From positions 62,001-126,000 of the forward strand of contig CAZOVG010000003.1 in NCBI GenBank assembly GCA_964583335.1: 64,000 bases of DNA, given 5' to 3'. The notes beneath the pieces are model-generated. The model saw only the letters and a list, made by a program, of their open reading frames with translations. It had not been told where the DNA came from and made no database searches. Made by a program: the position numbers and the translations under genes. Below are positions 46,393 to 54,716 of this stretch, piece after piece. How positions within the stretch are numbered: the first letter of the stretch is position 1; the number at the start of each line of letters is the position of its first letter. The stretch comes from JAGNKE01 sp964583335. Its GTDB lineage: Bacteria > Pseudomonadota > Alphaproteobacteria > Micavibrionales > Micavibrionaceae.

Positions 46393-47396
46393 GCCGCTAT
46401 GTTCCCGCTTTCCGCCGCCTTTTGCAAGCGTTTCAGGGCATTTTCACCGATTTTAGGCAGGTTTTCCGCCAGTTTTTCCATGACCTTAAGCTCACCCTTA
46501 CAATAAAGCGCCAGATCGCACCCGGCATCAAGGCTCGCCTTCGCCCGGTCCCAAAGCGTCCCGAACGGGTCCAGCGCCTTCATGTCCAGATCGTCCCCGA
46601 CCAGAAACCCGTCGAACCCGATCTCCTTGCGGATGACTTCGGAGATGATTTTCGGGGAAAGCGTCGCGGGCAGATCGCGGTCCAGCCCGGTATAGACGAC
46701 ATGCGCCGTCATCGCCCAGACCTGCCCGCCGACATCAGAACGGCTGACCTGCCGGAACGGCGCGAAATCCGTCTTGCGGAGAATTTCGGGATCGGTATGC
46801 ACCACTGGAAGCTCCAAATGACTGTCCGCCCCCGCGCGCCCGTGACCGGGAATATGTTTGATAACCGGCGTGACGCCGGATTTGAGATGATGGCGGCAAA
46901 CCGAAAGCCCAAGCCGCCCGCAAACCTCCGGCTCACCGGAAAACGAACGGTCGCCGATAATGTCGTGCGCCCCCTCGATGATCAGATCGAGCACGGGCGT
47001 ACAGTTGACGTTGATCCCCAGCTCCACCAGCGCCTCGCAAAGCCGTAAGGTTTCGAAGCGCAAATCCTCCAGCGCCTTGTCCTCGTCCTGCTCGAACAAT
47101 TCCCCGAAATGCCGGAAGGGCTGGAAATCGCGCCAGTGCGGTGGCCGCAGACGCTGCACGCGCCCGCCCTCCTGATCGATCAGGACCGGACAGTCGCGCC
47201 CGACGCACTCCTTGAGCGACTGCACGAGCGCATAAAGTTGTTTGGGGTTCTCGCAATTTCGGGCAAACAGGATGAAGCCGAACGGATCGGCCTCGCGGAA
47301 CAACCGCTTCTCTGCATCGCTGAGCGCGGCCCCCTCGGGCGCAAACGTCGTCGCCAGAGCCTTTTCAGCCCCCCGCGCGAAATTATTTTTTGACAA
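46389..47396 (-). CDS. nagZ: Beta-N-acetylglucosaminidase NagZ (GH3)
   Basis: A 335-aa GH3 hydrolase that removes GlcNAc from cell-wall muropeptides during recycling. It has DPFGFILFARNCENPKQL, LIDQEGGRVQRLRPP and the family's His-Asp motif in KHIPGHGRAGADSHLELPVV, plus VGDDLDMKAL with the nucleophile Asp. The start is most likely TTG 47396 (MSKNNFARGAEKAL), which has GGAGG four to five bases upstream; it overlaps the SPOR gene end. Longer frames reach into SPOR without conserved sequence. Confidence 0.93.
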   Translation of the reverse strand: MSKNNFARGAEKALATTFAPEGAALSDAEKRLFREADPFGFILFARNCENPKQLYALVQSLKECVGRDCPVLIDQEGGRVQRLRPPHWRDFQPFRHFGELFEQDEDKALEDLRFETLRLCEALVELGINVNCTPVLDLIIEGAHDIIGDRSFSGEPEVCGRLGLSVCRHHLKSGVTPVIKHIPGHGRAGADSHLELPVVHTDPEILRKTDFAPFRQVSRSDVGGQVWAMTAHVVYTGLDRDLPATLSPKIISEVIRKEIGFDGFLVGDDLDMKALDPFGTLWDRAKASLDAGCDLALYCKGELKVMEKLAENLPKIGENALKRLQKAAESGNIAA

Positions 47397-48516
47397 CCAA
47401 GCACCCTCCGGGGCTGATCGCCTTGACCTCGCGGCAGAGCTCATCCGCGCTTTCCTTGCTGATCGGTCCGGCCTGAATCCGGTAGAACGTGCCGCGCTCG
47501 CCGAGCGAGGCTTCCTGCACCCGGTATTTCATCCCACCGATCAGGGAGCCGAATTTTTTCTGGAGCTTTTTCCACTCGCCTTCGGTGCCCGCACGGTTGG
47601 GTACGCTCGCCAACTGCACATAATATCCGCCCGGCGCGGCGTTGATCTTCGGCGCGGGCGAAGCCATGCCCGAAGCCGGCTCGATGGCCTGAACTTCCTC
47701 AGCCTCCGCGCTCGGCGCTTCGATCAGAGATTCAACCGGCGCGGCCGATTGAGCAATCGCTTCCGCGACCACCGCCTCAGCCTCTTCGATCACCGGAGCG
47801 GGCGACGCAAGCCCCGACTCGCTCGGCACGGCGGAAACGGTCGCGTCCTTCACCTGAGCCTGCCTGACTTCAAGTGCGGGCTTCTGAACCGCACCTTGAG
47901 CGCCATTGGCTTTTTCAAGGGCGCTCATCACGAAATCCTTGGTCTCCGGGGACGTTCCGGCCTCATGCAAAGGTTTGGCCAGAGCCGTCTCTCTGGGCGG
48001 TGTGCCCTCGATCTTCTGCAAAACGTCGGCGGGCGTCACCTCCGGCGCCGGAGGCTCGGGCGTCAGCCCCTCGTCGGGCGAACGGTATTCCGCCTCGGCC
48101 ATGGCAGACTCGATGGCCTCCTCGCGGCTCATCATGGCGGCATCAGGCGACTCCAGTAAATTCTCGATCTGCTCCGGCGCGCCCTGAATGGGCGCCTCGC
48201 CCACGCGGGCCAGAATCGTGCTGTCGCGGTTGGGAATATCCATCCCGCCCGGCGCGTCCGGCGCGGTCTTAACGGGCCGCAAATCGGCCTTAACGATGGG
48301 AATCTCCCCGCGCTTGCTGTCCCCGGAAGGATAGGAGGTCACGATCACGGTCGCGAACACCGCGCCCGTCAGCAAAAGCGCCAGCGTCATCACGCCCGGC
48401 CCGGCCCGGAAGCGCGAACGCGGCTCCTCGTCGCTGAACCCGTCCTCGCGCGGCCTCTTGGGGCTCTTCAGGTAATGATCGTAGCCGTATTGCTGGAAAT
48501 GGTTGTCCTTGGTCAT
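47383..48516 (-). CDS. Single-span SPOR-domain protein
   Basis: A 377-aa membrane protein. An N-terminal cytoplasmic tail (FQQYGYDHYLKSPKRPREDG) is followed by a transmembrane helix (VMTLALLLTGAVFATVIV, about 43-60), a long Pro/Ala/Glu-rich linker (about 90-290) and a C-terminal SPOR domain (GGYYVQLASVPNRAGTE to FYRIQAGPISKESADELC). SPOR domains bind denuded septal peptidoglycan. In related genomes this protein is encoded between argS and nagZ; argS is not present here. It is coupled to nagZ. Confidence 0.9.
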   Translation of the reverse strand: MTKDNHFQQYGYDHYLKSPKRPREDGFSDEEPRSRFRAGPGVMTLALLLTGAVFATVIVTSYPSGDSKRGEIPIVKADLRPVKTAPDAPGGMDIPNRDSTILARVGEAPIQGAPEQIENLLESPDAAMMSREEAIESAMAEAEYRSPDEGLTPEPPAPEVTPADVLQKIEGTPPRETALAKPLHEAGTSPETKDFVMSALEKANGAQGAVQKPALEVRQAQVKDATVSAVPSESGLASPAPVIEEAEAVVAEAIAQSAAPVESLIEAPSAEAEEVQAIEPASGMASPAPKINAAPGGYYVQLASVPNRAGTEGEWKKLQKKFGSLIGGMKYRVQEASLGERGTFYRIQAGPISKESADELCREVKAISPGGCLVVKK

Positions 48517-48591
48517 GAAGTATACTCCGTATGGGGGGCCGTGAGGCTTGCTAAAAACAGCGCGAATCGAGACTGATGTGATGCTCGATTA

Positions 48592-49797
48592 TTACCGCAA
48601 ATCCCAGTAAAGGTCAAAGAGCCTTTCATGCTCGCGGATAGCGTAACGGTCGGTCATCCCGGCGATGTAATCCGCCACGATCCGGGCCTTTGCGGCCTCG
48701 TCCGCCTCCGCGCCGCCCTCGCGAATCCGCGCCTGCCAGTTATCGGGTAAAAGCATATGATTCTTGTGGAAAGCTTCGAACAGGTCCGTGACGATCCGCT
48801 CCACCTTGAGCCAGATCCGCCGCATCGTGTAATGGCGGTACATGCGCTCGAACAGAAAGCCCCGCAGCTCGTCCACATACACCCGCATGAGGGGCGAGAA
48901 CGCCACCATCGGCCGCCCGGCCCGCCGCACATCGTCCGCCGATTGCGGCTTGAGCGCCGAAAGCCGCTCCTTCGTCTCGGTCAGAACGTCCTCCACCATC
49001 GCGCCGATCATCTCGCGCACGAGCTCCTGCACGAGATACCGCTCCGCGATTCCGGGATAACGCTGGCGGATTTTGGCGATCAGCCCGCCCAGAAGGGCCA
49101 TTTTCTCAAGATCCTCGATCCCGAACAGCCCCGCCCTGAGCCCGTCCTCGACATCGTGGTTGTTATAGGCGATATCGTCCGACAGCGCCGCCACCTGCGC
49201 CTCGAGAGAGGCATAGGTATCAAGCCCCAGATCGACCTGCGCCTGCAACTCGCGCACGGCGATATGCGGCGCGTGGCCCAGCGGACCGTTATGCTTGACC
49301 ACGCCCTCCAGCGTCTCCCACGTGAGGTTCAGCCCGTTCCACTCCGGGTATTTCCGCTCCAGCGTGGTCAAAACGCGCAAGCTCTGGTCGTTATGGTCGA
49401 ACCCGCCGTAAGGCTCCATACAGGCCCTTAAATATTCCTCGCCGATATGCGCGAACGGCGTATGGCCAAGGTCATGGGCCAGCGCGATCCCCTCCGCGAG
49501 ATCCTCGTTGACCATGAGCGCCCGCGCGATCGACCGCGTGACCTGCGCAACCTCCAGCGTATGCGTGAGGCGCGTCCGGTAATGGTCCCCCTCGTGATAG
49601 ACGAAGACCTGCGTCTTGTATTTGAGGCGGCGGAACGCGCTGGAATGAATGATCCGGTCGCGGTCCCTCTGGAACGCCGTGCGGTGCGCGCTTTCCGGCT
49701 CGGCATGGATGCGCCCCTTGCTGTGGTCGGGACGGCAGGCATACGCCGCCAGCGGCAGCGCGCAATAATTATAGGCGGTTGGCTCAGGATGACTCAT
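48592..49797 (-). CDS. dgt: Deoxyguanosinetriphosphate triphosphohydrolase-like protein
   Basis: A 401-aa HD-domain dNTPase that converts dGTP to deoxyguanosine and triphosphate. Start ATG 49797 gives MSHPEPTAYNYCALPLA; a longer frame to 49824 overlaps the neighbour further. It has AFQRDRDRIIHSSAFRRLKYKTQVF, HTLEVAQVTRSIARAL and the HD motif IALAHDLGHTPFAHIGEE. Dgt genes usually adjoin erpA and argS in alphaproteobacteria; erpA is close here, argS absent. The start overlaps the upstream membrane gene's end by 14 nt. Confidence 0.94.
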   Translation of the reverse strand: MSHPEPTAYNYCALPLAAYACRPDHSKGRIHAEPESAHRTAFQRDRDRIIHSSAFRRLKYKTQVFVYHEGDHYRTRLTHTLEVAQVTRSIARALMVNEDLAEGIALAHDLGHTPFAHIGEEYLRACMEPYGGFDHNDQSLRVLTTLERKYPEWNGLNLTWETLEGVVKHNGPLGHAPHIAVRELQAQVDLGLDTYASLEAQVAALSDDIAYNNHDVEDGLRAGLFGIEDLEKMALLGGLIAKIRQRYPGIAERYLVQELVREMIGAMVEDVLTETKERLSALKPQSADDVRRAGRPMVAFSPLMRVYVDELRGFLFERMYRHYTMRRIWLKVERIVTDLFEAFHKNHMLLPDNWQARIREGGAEADEAAKARIVADYIAGMTDRYAIREHERLFDLYWDLR

Positions 49798-50200
49798 AGC
49801 CCCAATATGTCCAAGTCGAGACAAGATACCAAGTCCAGAAGGGCACTAAAAACGCCGTAATCCAGAAAATTATCAAGGCTATGCCCTTAAAAAGCCCCTT
49901 ATACCGGAAAGCGGCGTAAAAAAACTGCAAGGGGTAAATGAAAATAAAAAAAAGAAAAATGTAATCGAAACTGGCTTTCCGGCCATAACCCGCGCAGCGG
50001 ACATAATAAGCGCATAAAAACGCGAAAACGATTTCGAAAAGAACCGCCTTGCTCGCAAGAGTTTTGAGGGCTGAATTAGGAAACCACAGCGACGTGATGT
50101 AGTAATAATAGACAACAGAGTAATGAAGAACATGAATAGCAACGACCGCAAACATGCAGTAAAGCAAAAACCGCTCGTTTCTGGCGCTGAAAACGCTCAT
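49784..50200 (-). CDS. Unknown membrane protein upstream of dgt
   Basis: A 138-aa protein with about four hydrophobic helices (FLLYCMFAVVAIHVLHYSVV, VLFEIVFAFLCAYYV, FLFFIFIYPLQFFYAAF, IALIIFWITAFLVPFWTWYL) and a basic start (MSVFSARNER). The start was set at ATG 50200; the frame extends further without support. It is AT-richer than dgt, and its stop lies inside the dgt start. It may be a recent insertion between the usually adjacent erpA and dgt genes. Family not recognised. Confidence 0.65.
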   Translation of the reverse strand: MSVFSARNERFLLYCMFAVVAIHVLHYSVVYYYYITSLWFPNSALKTLASKAVLFEIVFAFLCAYYVRCAGYGRKASFDYIFLFFIFIYPLQFFYAAFRYKGLFKGIALIIFWITAFLVPFWTWYLVSTWTYWGYESS

Positions 50201-50247
50201 TTTTCGCCACCTTGCCCCTCGGCCCATCAAAGCGTTATAATGGTCCT

Positions 50248-50568
50248 ATGAGCCTAAACATCGACGACACCGCCGTAAAGCGCATAAACGAACTCCGCGA
50301 GCAGCAGGGCAAAACCGCCCTGAAGCTGCGCATCACCGTGGACGGCGGCGGCTGCGCGGGGTTTCAGTATAAGCTGGAACTGACCGACAGCACGGGCGGC
50401 GAGGATAGGGTCTTCGCGGACTCCGTCGTGACCGACCCCATCTCCCTCCCCTTCCTCGACGGCTCCACCGTGCGCTTCGACAAGGGCCTGATCGGCTCGG
50501 AATTCAAGATCGACAACCCGAACGCCAAGATGGGCTGCGGCTGCGGCACGTCGTTTTCGGTGATTTAA
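50248..50568 (+). CDS. erpA: Iron-sulfur cluster insertion protein (A-type carrier, ErpA-like)
   Basis: A 106-aa A-type carrier delivering Fe-S clusters to apoproteins. It has VDGGGCAGFQYKLEL and the C-terminal MGCGCGTSFSVI, providing the three conserved cysteines. The LPFLDGSTVRFDKGLIGSEF segment is typical. Start ATG 50248 (MSLNIDDTAVKRIN) is preferred to an upstream frame at 50212. It is divergent from the dgt side, as in many alphaproteobacteria. Whether it is ErpA or IscA-like cannot be fully decided. Confidence 0.9.
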   Translation: MSLNIDDTAVKRINELREQQGKTALKLRITVDGGGCAGFQYKLELTDSTGGEDRVFADSVVTDPISLPFLDGSTVRFDKGLIGSEFKIDNPNAKMGCGCGTSFSVI

Positions 50569-50571
50569 AAA

Positions 50572-51096
50572 ATGAGGAACGCGCTGTTTCTGGTTGTTTT
50601 GAATCTTTTGTTTTTAACCGGATGCGCCACGAATTATTACGTTGACGAAGACCGCTACGCGGAGCCGCGCAACTACGAAAAAATCACCGTCTACGTCACG
50701 AACCCGGAGCATGAGGCGTATGAAATCCTCAAGCGTTCGAACATTTATGATTTGACCACCAACAAAGAAAACTTGAACAAACTTACTCTCCTCGATTTCT
50801 CCCCGCGACCAATAGGATGTGGCTTAGGCGGGCTAGCAACAATTTACACTCTGGGCTTATTACCGTCAGGTGGTGATGACTATGGTAATTTTGTTTACGC
50901 CTTAGATTCAGGACAAACAACACAAGTCTTCAAACACAAAGTTATGTACCAAGATTCGATTTCGGTATGGTCTATCCCTCTGCGACCCTTAGCATATTCA
51001 GAAAAAGGAGCCCAAGCAAAGGCCCTGTCGCTCTCAACCAGAGATTCTTGCCAAGATTTCAAAACATGCAAGAATGCTTATTGGTTTGATCCTTAA
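50572..51096 (+). CDS. Unknown lipoprotein, AT-rich
   Basis: A 174-aa lipoprotein with the lipobox LTGC after NALFLVVLNLLF, so it is membrane-anchored via acylated Cys18. The mature part has FSPRPIGCGLGGLATIYTLG and a C-terminal pair SCQDFKTC that may bridge. Start lies three bases after the erpA stop, so it may be co-transcribed with erpA despite its lower GC. Function unknown. Confidence 0.75.
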   Translation: MRNALFLVVLNLLFLTGCATNYYVDEDRYAEPRNYEKITVYVTNPEHEAYEILKRSNIYDLTTNKENLNKLTLLDFSPRPIGCGLGGLATIYTLGLLPSGGDDYGNFVYALDSGQTTQVFKHKVMYQDSISVWSIPLRPLAYSEKGAQAKALSLSTRDSCQDFKTCKNAYWFDP

Positions 51097-51098
51097 AT

Positions 51099-51608
51099 CT
51101 AAAAAACCTTCCTCAAAACCACCCGCTCGCAGGTCACGCCGCCCAGTTCGGCGGTATAGCGCAAAATCTCTTCAAACCCCGCACGGCTGAGAACCCGCAG
51201 CATCGGCGCATTCTCCGCCCGGCAACGCACGAGCACGCCCTCGTACCCCTCCGCAGCCGCCCGCCCGCAGAGCGCCTCGACCATCGCGCGGCCCAGCCCG
51301 CGCCCGCGCATCCGCTCATCGACGGCGACAAGCGAAATATAGAAATGCCGCCCGCATTCCAGCCCCATATCCCGCGCAAGAAAGCTGCGCTCATAAGGCC
51401 CGCCGCAGCACACCCCCATCAACGTGCCGCCCTCATCCTCCGCCACGCCGAAAATACTCTCTTCCGCGATCCGCTCACGGAAATAGGCCAGGGCGGACTC
51501 CTCCGTCCAGTTCTCGCCCTTATCGGGCGCGTTGAAACATGTGCAATACAGCGCCGCAATCGCGCGCAAAGCTTGCCCGTCCGGCGTGATTTCCCTAAAA
51601 TCGATCAT
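51099..51608 (-). CDS. GNAT-family N-acetyltransferase
   Basis: A 169-aa acetyl-CoA-dependent acetyltransferase. The acetyl-CoA-binding motif A is FYISLVAVDERMRGRGLGRAM (in parts: VDERMRGRGLGRAM), preceded by VAEDEGGTLMGVCCGG and followed by ENAPMLRVLSRAGFEEI. It opens MIDFREITPDGQALRAIAAL. The substrate is unknown. It converges with the lipoprotein gene, with two bases between stops. Confidence 0.9.
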   Translation of the reverse strand: MIDFREITPDGQALRAIAALYCTCFNAPDKGENWTEESALAYFRERIAEESIFGVAEDEGGTLMGVCCGGPYERSFLARDMGLECGRHFYISLVAVDERMRGRGLGRAMVEALCGRAAAEGYEGVLVRCRAENAPMLRVLSRAGFEEILRYTAELGGVTCERVVLRKVF

Positions 51609-51686
51609 ACCCGTCGGTTGTACACCGCCGGATGATTTTTGACATGAAATTTTTTAACGCGTTTTTTAATAGGGGGAGATAAGCGC

Positions 51687-52088
51687 TTGGGCTTCATCCG
51701 TATGGTCGATCTCAACCACCGCCGCGCGAAGCTGAACCTGACCTTCAAGCTTCTGGGCGTGTTCTCGATCATGCTGACGGTCGTGCTGCTGATCGTCCAC
51801 CCGGTGAACCAGCTGTCCGTCCGCTCCTTCTGGCTCTACCCGCTGGTGTTCATCGTCTACTGGCTCTATGTCATCTGCGGCCCCGCCCTCGCGGGCTTTT
51901 ACCTCTATAAAAAAATGGGCCTGATGACTATCGGCCCGCCCGCCGCCATCGGCGCGGCAGCCATCATTTTATGGTTCGCCGTCCTGTTCAAGAAAAAGCT
52001 GGAGCCTCAAATCATCTTCCTCCCCGTCGTCATGTGGCTGATCTCCGGCGGCTGGACGACATGGCTGATGATGCTGGCCGGAAAATAA
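51687..52088 (+). CDS. Unknown multi-span membrane protein
   Basis: A 133-aa protein with about four transmembrane segments (FKLLGVFSIMLTVVLLIV, YPLVFIVYWLYVICGPALAG, PPAAIGAAAIILWFAVLF, IIFLPVVMWLISGGWTTWLM). The start is taken at TTG 51687 because a strong GGGGGAG lies eight bases upstream; ATG 51702 (MVDLNHRR) is the alternative. It precedes xthA by 55 nt. Not recognised. Confidence 0.7.
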   Translation: MGFIRMVDLNHRRAKLNLTFKLLGVFSIMLTVVLLIVHPVNQLSVRSFWLYPLVFIVYWLYVICGPALAGFYLYKKMGLMTIGPPAAIGAAAIILWFAVLFKKKLEPQIIFLPVVMWLISGGWTTWLMMLAGK

Positions 52089-52143
52089 GCCGCCTGACTC
52101 CTGCCCCCCTTGCCGCGCCGCGCCAAGCTGCTATCTTGGGCGC

Positions 52144-52920
52144 ATGAAAATCACCATCTGGAACGTCAACTCGATCAACGCGCGGCTGGAGCACGCCAAG
52201 CGCTACCTGCGCGAATCCGCGCCGGACGTTCTGATGATTCAGGAATTGAAGACCGAAAACTTCCCCGCGCAGGATTTTGAAAATCTCGGCTATCAATCGC
52301 AAAGCGTCGGCCAGAAGGCCTATAACGGCGTGGCCATCCTCGCCAAGACTCCGGTCGAGACAGTATTAGACCGCCTCCCCGGCGAACCGGAGGATACGCA
52401 GGCCCGCTATCTTGAGGCCAAAATCAACGGGCTGCACCTCATCAACATTTACGCCCCCAACGGCAACCCCGCACCGGGCGAGAAGTACGAGTACAAACTC
52501 CGCTGGATGAAACGCCTGACGCTGCGCCTGCGCGAACTGCTCGACGCGGATCAAGCCTTCATCATCGGCGGTGACTTCAACATCATCCCCGAGGAAAAAG
52601 ACTGCCACGACCCCGCCGCCTGGAAAGAGGACGCCCTGTTCCGTATTGAATCGCGTCACGCGCTGCGCACATTGGAGAACATGGGCCTCTACGACGCGTT
52701 TCGCATCTTCGACACCCGCGCCGGGCAATACACCTTCTGGGACTATCAGGCCGGCGCATGGCAGCGAAACAACGGCATCCGCATCGACCATTTCCTGCTC
52801 TCTCCCTGCATGGCCGACCGCGCCTTGGGCTGCATCATCAACCGCATCCCGCGCGAGTGGGACAAGCCCTCCGACCACACCTGCGTAGAGCTCACAATTT
52901 CTATGAACAATTCAGGATAA
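52144..52920 (+). CDS. xthA: Exodeoxyribonuclease III
   Basis: A 258-aa AP endonuclease/3'-exonuclease for base excision repair. It has TIWNVNSINARLEH, LMIQELKTEN (metal-binding Glu), LHLINIYAPNGNP, IIGGDFNIIPEEKDCHD (active-site Asp and Asn), RIDHFLLSP and the C-terminal PSDHTCVEL with the catalytic His. The length is typical. It lies near erpA, its common alphaproteobacterial neighbour. Four bases separate it from the next gene. Confidence 0.96.
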   Translation: MKITIWNVNSINARLEHAKRYLRESAPDVLMIQELKTENFPAQDFENLGYQSQSVGQKAYNGVAILAKTPVETVLDRLPGEPEDTQARYLEAKINGLHLINIYAPNGNPAPGEKYEYKLRWMKRLTLRLRELLDADQAFIIGGDFNIIPEEKDCHDPAAWKEDALFRIESRHALRTLENMGLYDAFRIFDTRAGQYTFWDYQAGAWQRNNGIRIDHFLLSPCMADRALGCIINRIPREWDKPSDHTCVELTISMNNSG

Positions 52921-52924
52921 CCCA

Positions 52925-53563
52925 ATGAATCGCAGGAAAAAAAATTCCACGCTGCGTATCGCCCTTGCTCTCGCCACGCTCACCGCATGCAGCTCCCTGC
53001 CCGAAAAACCGCCGCAGGACTATTTCAAGGAAAAGGGCGCAAACCCCCCCGCAGAAAACAGCTTCACTTTTTGTTCGCAATACGGCTGCAAACGCCTGAC
53101 ACCGCTGGAGCTTTCGTCCGCCGAATGGACGGACATCGCGCAAACCTATGGCCCGCCCGCCGCAACCGCGCAGGAAGAGCGCGAAAAGATCGCCCGCACG
53201 ATCGGCCGGTTCGAGCAAATCATCGGCGCACGCACCGGCACCGACCTCGATCAGGCCGGAACCTTCCGCAAACTTGGCAAGGGCCAGCTCGACTGCGTGG
53301 ACGAAAGCACCAACACGACCTCCTACCTTCTATTACTCGACGGCAAGGGGCTGCTGAACTTCCACACCGTCGCCGCGCCCGACACGCGCTTCCCCATCAT
53401 CCACACCGGAAACTGGCCGCACCAGACCGCCGTGATGATCGAAAAAGACACGCAAGCCCGCTACGCCGTGGATTCGTGGTTCTACGACAACGGCAACCCC
53501 GCCGTGGTCCTCCCGCTCGCCACATGGAAAGAAGGGTGGAAACCTGATAAGGAATTCCGATGA
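52925..53563 (+). CDS. Lipoprotein with Cys-His-Asp arrangement, unknown
   Basis: A 212-aa lipoprotein (lipobox LTAC after RIALALAT). The second half has a conserved-looking Cys in GQLDCVDESTNTTSYLLLL, a His in NWPHQTAVMI, and an Asp in YAVDSWFYDNGNPAVV. That order resembles papain-like/transglutaminase-type triads but the fold is not proven. A Cys pair, FTFCSQYGCK, lies near residue 50. It is downstream of xthA by four bases, probably on the same transcript. Function unknown. Confidence 0.8.
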   Translation: MNRRKKNSTLRIALALATLTACSSLPEKPPQDYFKEKGANPPAENSFTFCSQYGCKRLTPLELSSAEWTDIAQTYGPPAATAQEEREKIARTIGRFEQIIGARTGTDLDQAGTFRKLGKGQLDCVDESTNTTSYLLLLDGKGLLNFHTVAAPDTRFPIIHTGNWPHQTAVMIEKDTQARYAVDSWFYDNGNPAVVLPLATWKEGWKPDKEFR

Positions 53564-53697
53564 GGGCGTGATTTCCACCGAGCATCGTGCTAGGCTTTAC
53601 GAGTCGTGCGGCCTCGCCGCTTGGCACTTCCGGCCTTGGCCCGGAAAAATCTGATGCTTTGGTTTTTTTACTCTCTCGATCTGTACGGTTTTGTCCC

Positions 53698-54615
53698 ATG
53701 AAAAAATCCTCCCCCCTGATCTCCGCTTCGGCCAGACTCTCTATGGCGGCAGCAATCGTGCTGCTGACGGCCGCCTGCGGCACGTCGCGCCCGCTTCTCA
53801 AAACCGAAACGGCCAAGCGGATCGCCGCCCCGGCCTGGATGATCGGCCGCGAAATTCCCGCCGGCGACTATCAGCTGACGGCATACGAACGCATTCACAA
53901 ATATAACGGGACCGTGAACCTCTATATCGAAGGCAACACCCCCGCCCCGAAATACCCGGTGGGGCTGCACCTCGCCTCAAAAGACCGTGCGCAAAACGTT
54001 ATTTACCTTGCACAACCGTGCCAGTATAGCGGCCTGATCAAAGACGATGAATCGTGCACCTTGACCGGCGAACAGCCTTACGGCCCGCAATCTCTGGAAG
54101 CGATGAACGCCGCCCTCGACGAAATTGCGAACCGCTATGACGTTAACGGGTTCCACCTGATTGGTTATGACGGCGGTGCGGCCATCGCGGCCAACCTCGC
54201 GGCGCAGCGGAAAGACATCCTCTCCCTGCGCACCGTCGCGGGTATTCTGGATACAGACGCCTACAACGACGCAAACAACCTGCCGCGCACCGATAACCCG
54301 GAAAATCCTGCCCTTAGGGCTCAAGATCTGGCTGATCTTCCGCAATACCATTTCATCGGCGGGCAGGACACGACGGTCCCGCCCTCGGTCCTCCATGCCT
54401 ACTTCCAATCTCTGCCCCCGACCCGCTGCGTTAAATACGAAATGATTCAGGAAAACGAGCACGTAGATGGCTGGGTCGAGAAATGGCCGGAGCTTCTGGA
54501 GCGCCCCGTAACGTGTTCCTTGGGAGCCCCGGAAACCTTCAACGCTCTTGATCTGATTTCTCAGGAAGCCCCTGTTCCCGGCACAATTAGCCCGGAAAAA
54601 CCAGAAAAACCCTGA
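53698..54615 (+). CDS. Alpha/beta-hydrolase-like lipoprotein with Asp in place of the nucleophilic Ser
   Basis: A 305-aa lipoprotein (lipobox LTAAC after ASARLSMAAAIVL). The start was set at ATG 53698; the frame extends to 53587 but only the internal ATG gives a signal peptide. The core resembles alpha/beta hydrolases: FHLIGYDGGAAIAANLAAQ has Asp where Ser is expected (Gly-x-Ser-x-Gly), IGGQDTTVPPSV provides the acid residue and NEHVDGW the His. It may be catalytically dead or use an Asp nucleophile. The C-terminal tail is Pro/Glu-rich. Location: periplasmic face of a membrane. Confidence 0.75.
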   Translation: MKKSSPLISASARLSMAAAIVLLTAACGTSRPLLKTETAKRIAAPAWMIGREIPAGDYQLTAYERIHKYNGTVNLYIEGNTPAPKYPVGLHLASKDRAQNVIYLAQPCQYSGLIKDDESCTLTGEQPYGPQSLEAMNAALDEIANRYDVNGFHLIGYDGGAAIAANLAAQRKDILSLRTVAGILDTDAYNDANNLPRTDNPENPALRAQDLADLPQYHFIGGQDTTVPPSVLHAYFQSLPPTRCVKYEMIQENEHVDGWVEKWPELLERPVTCSLGAPETFNALDLISQEAPVPGTISPEKPEKP

Positions 54616-54653
54616 TTTTTAGCGATCTTAAGGCGTATAGTTTAAGCAAATTC

Positions 54654-54683
54654 TTGTGTTTTTAGCCCGAAATCGTCTAATGT
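54654..54683 (+). promoter_or_regulatory. Putative promoter before the 403-aa lipoprotein gene
   Basis: TTGTGT (54654-54659) and TAATGT (54678-54683) separated by 18 bp, about 33 nt before ATG 54717. It matches the consensus moderately. Prediction only. Confidence 0.3.
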
Positions 54684-54716
54684 AAGGGCAAGAACAAAAC
54701 GGGTTGGAACTCTTAC

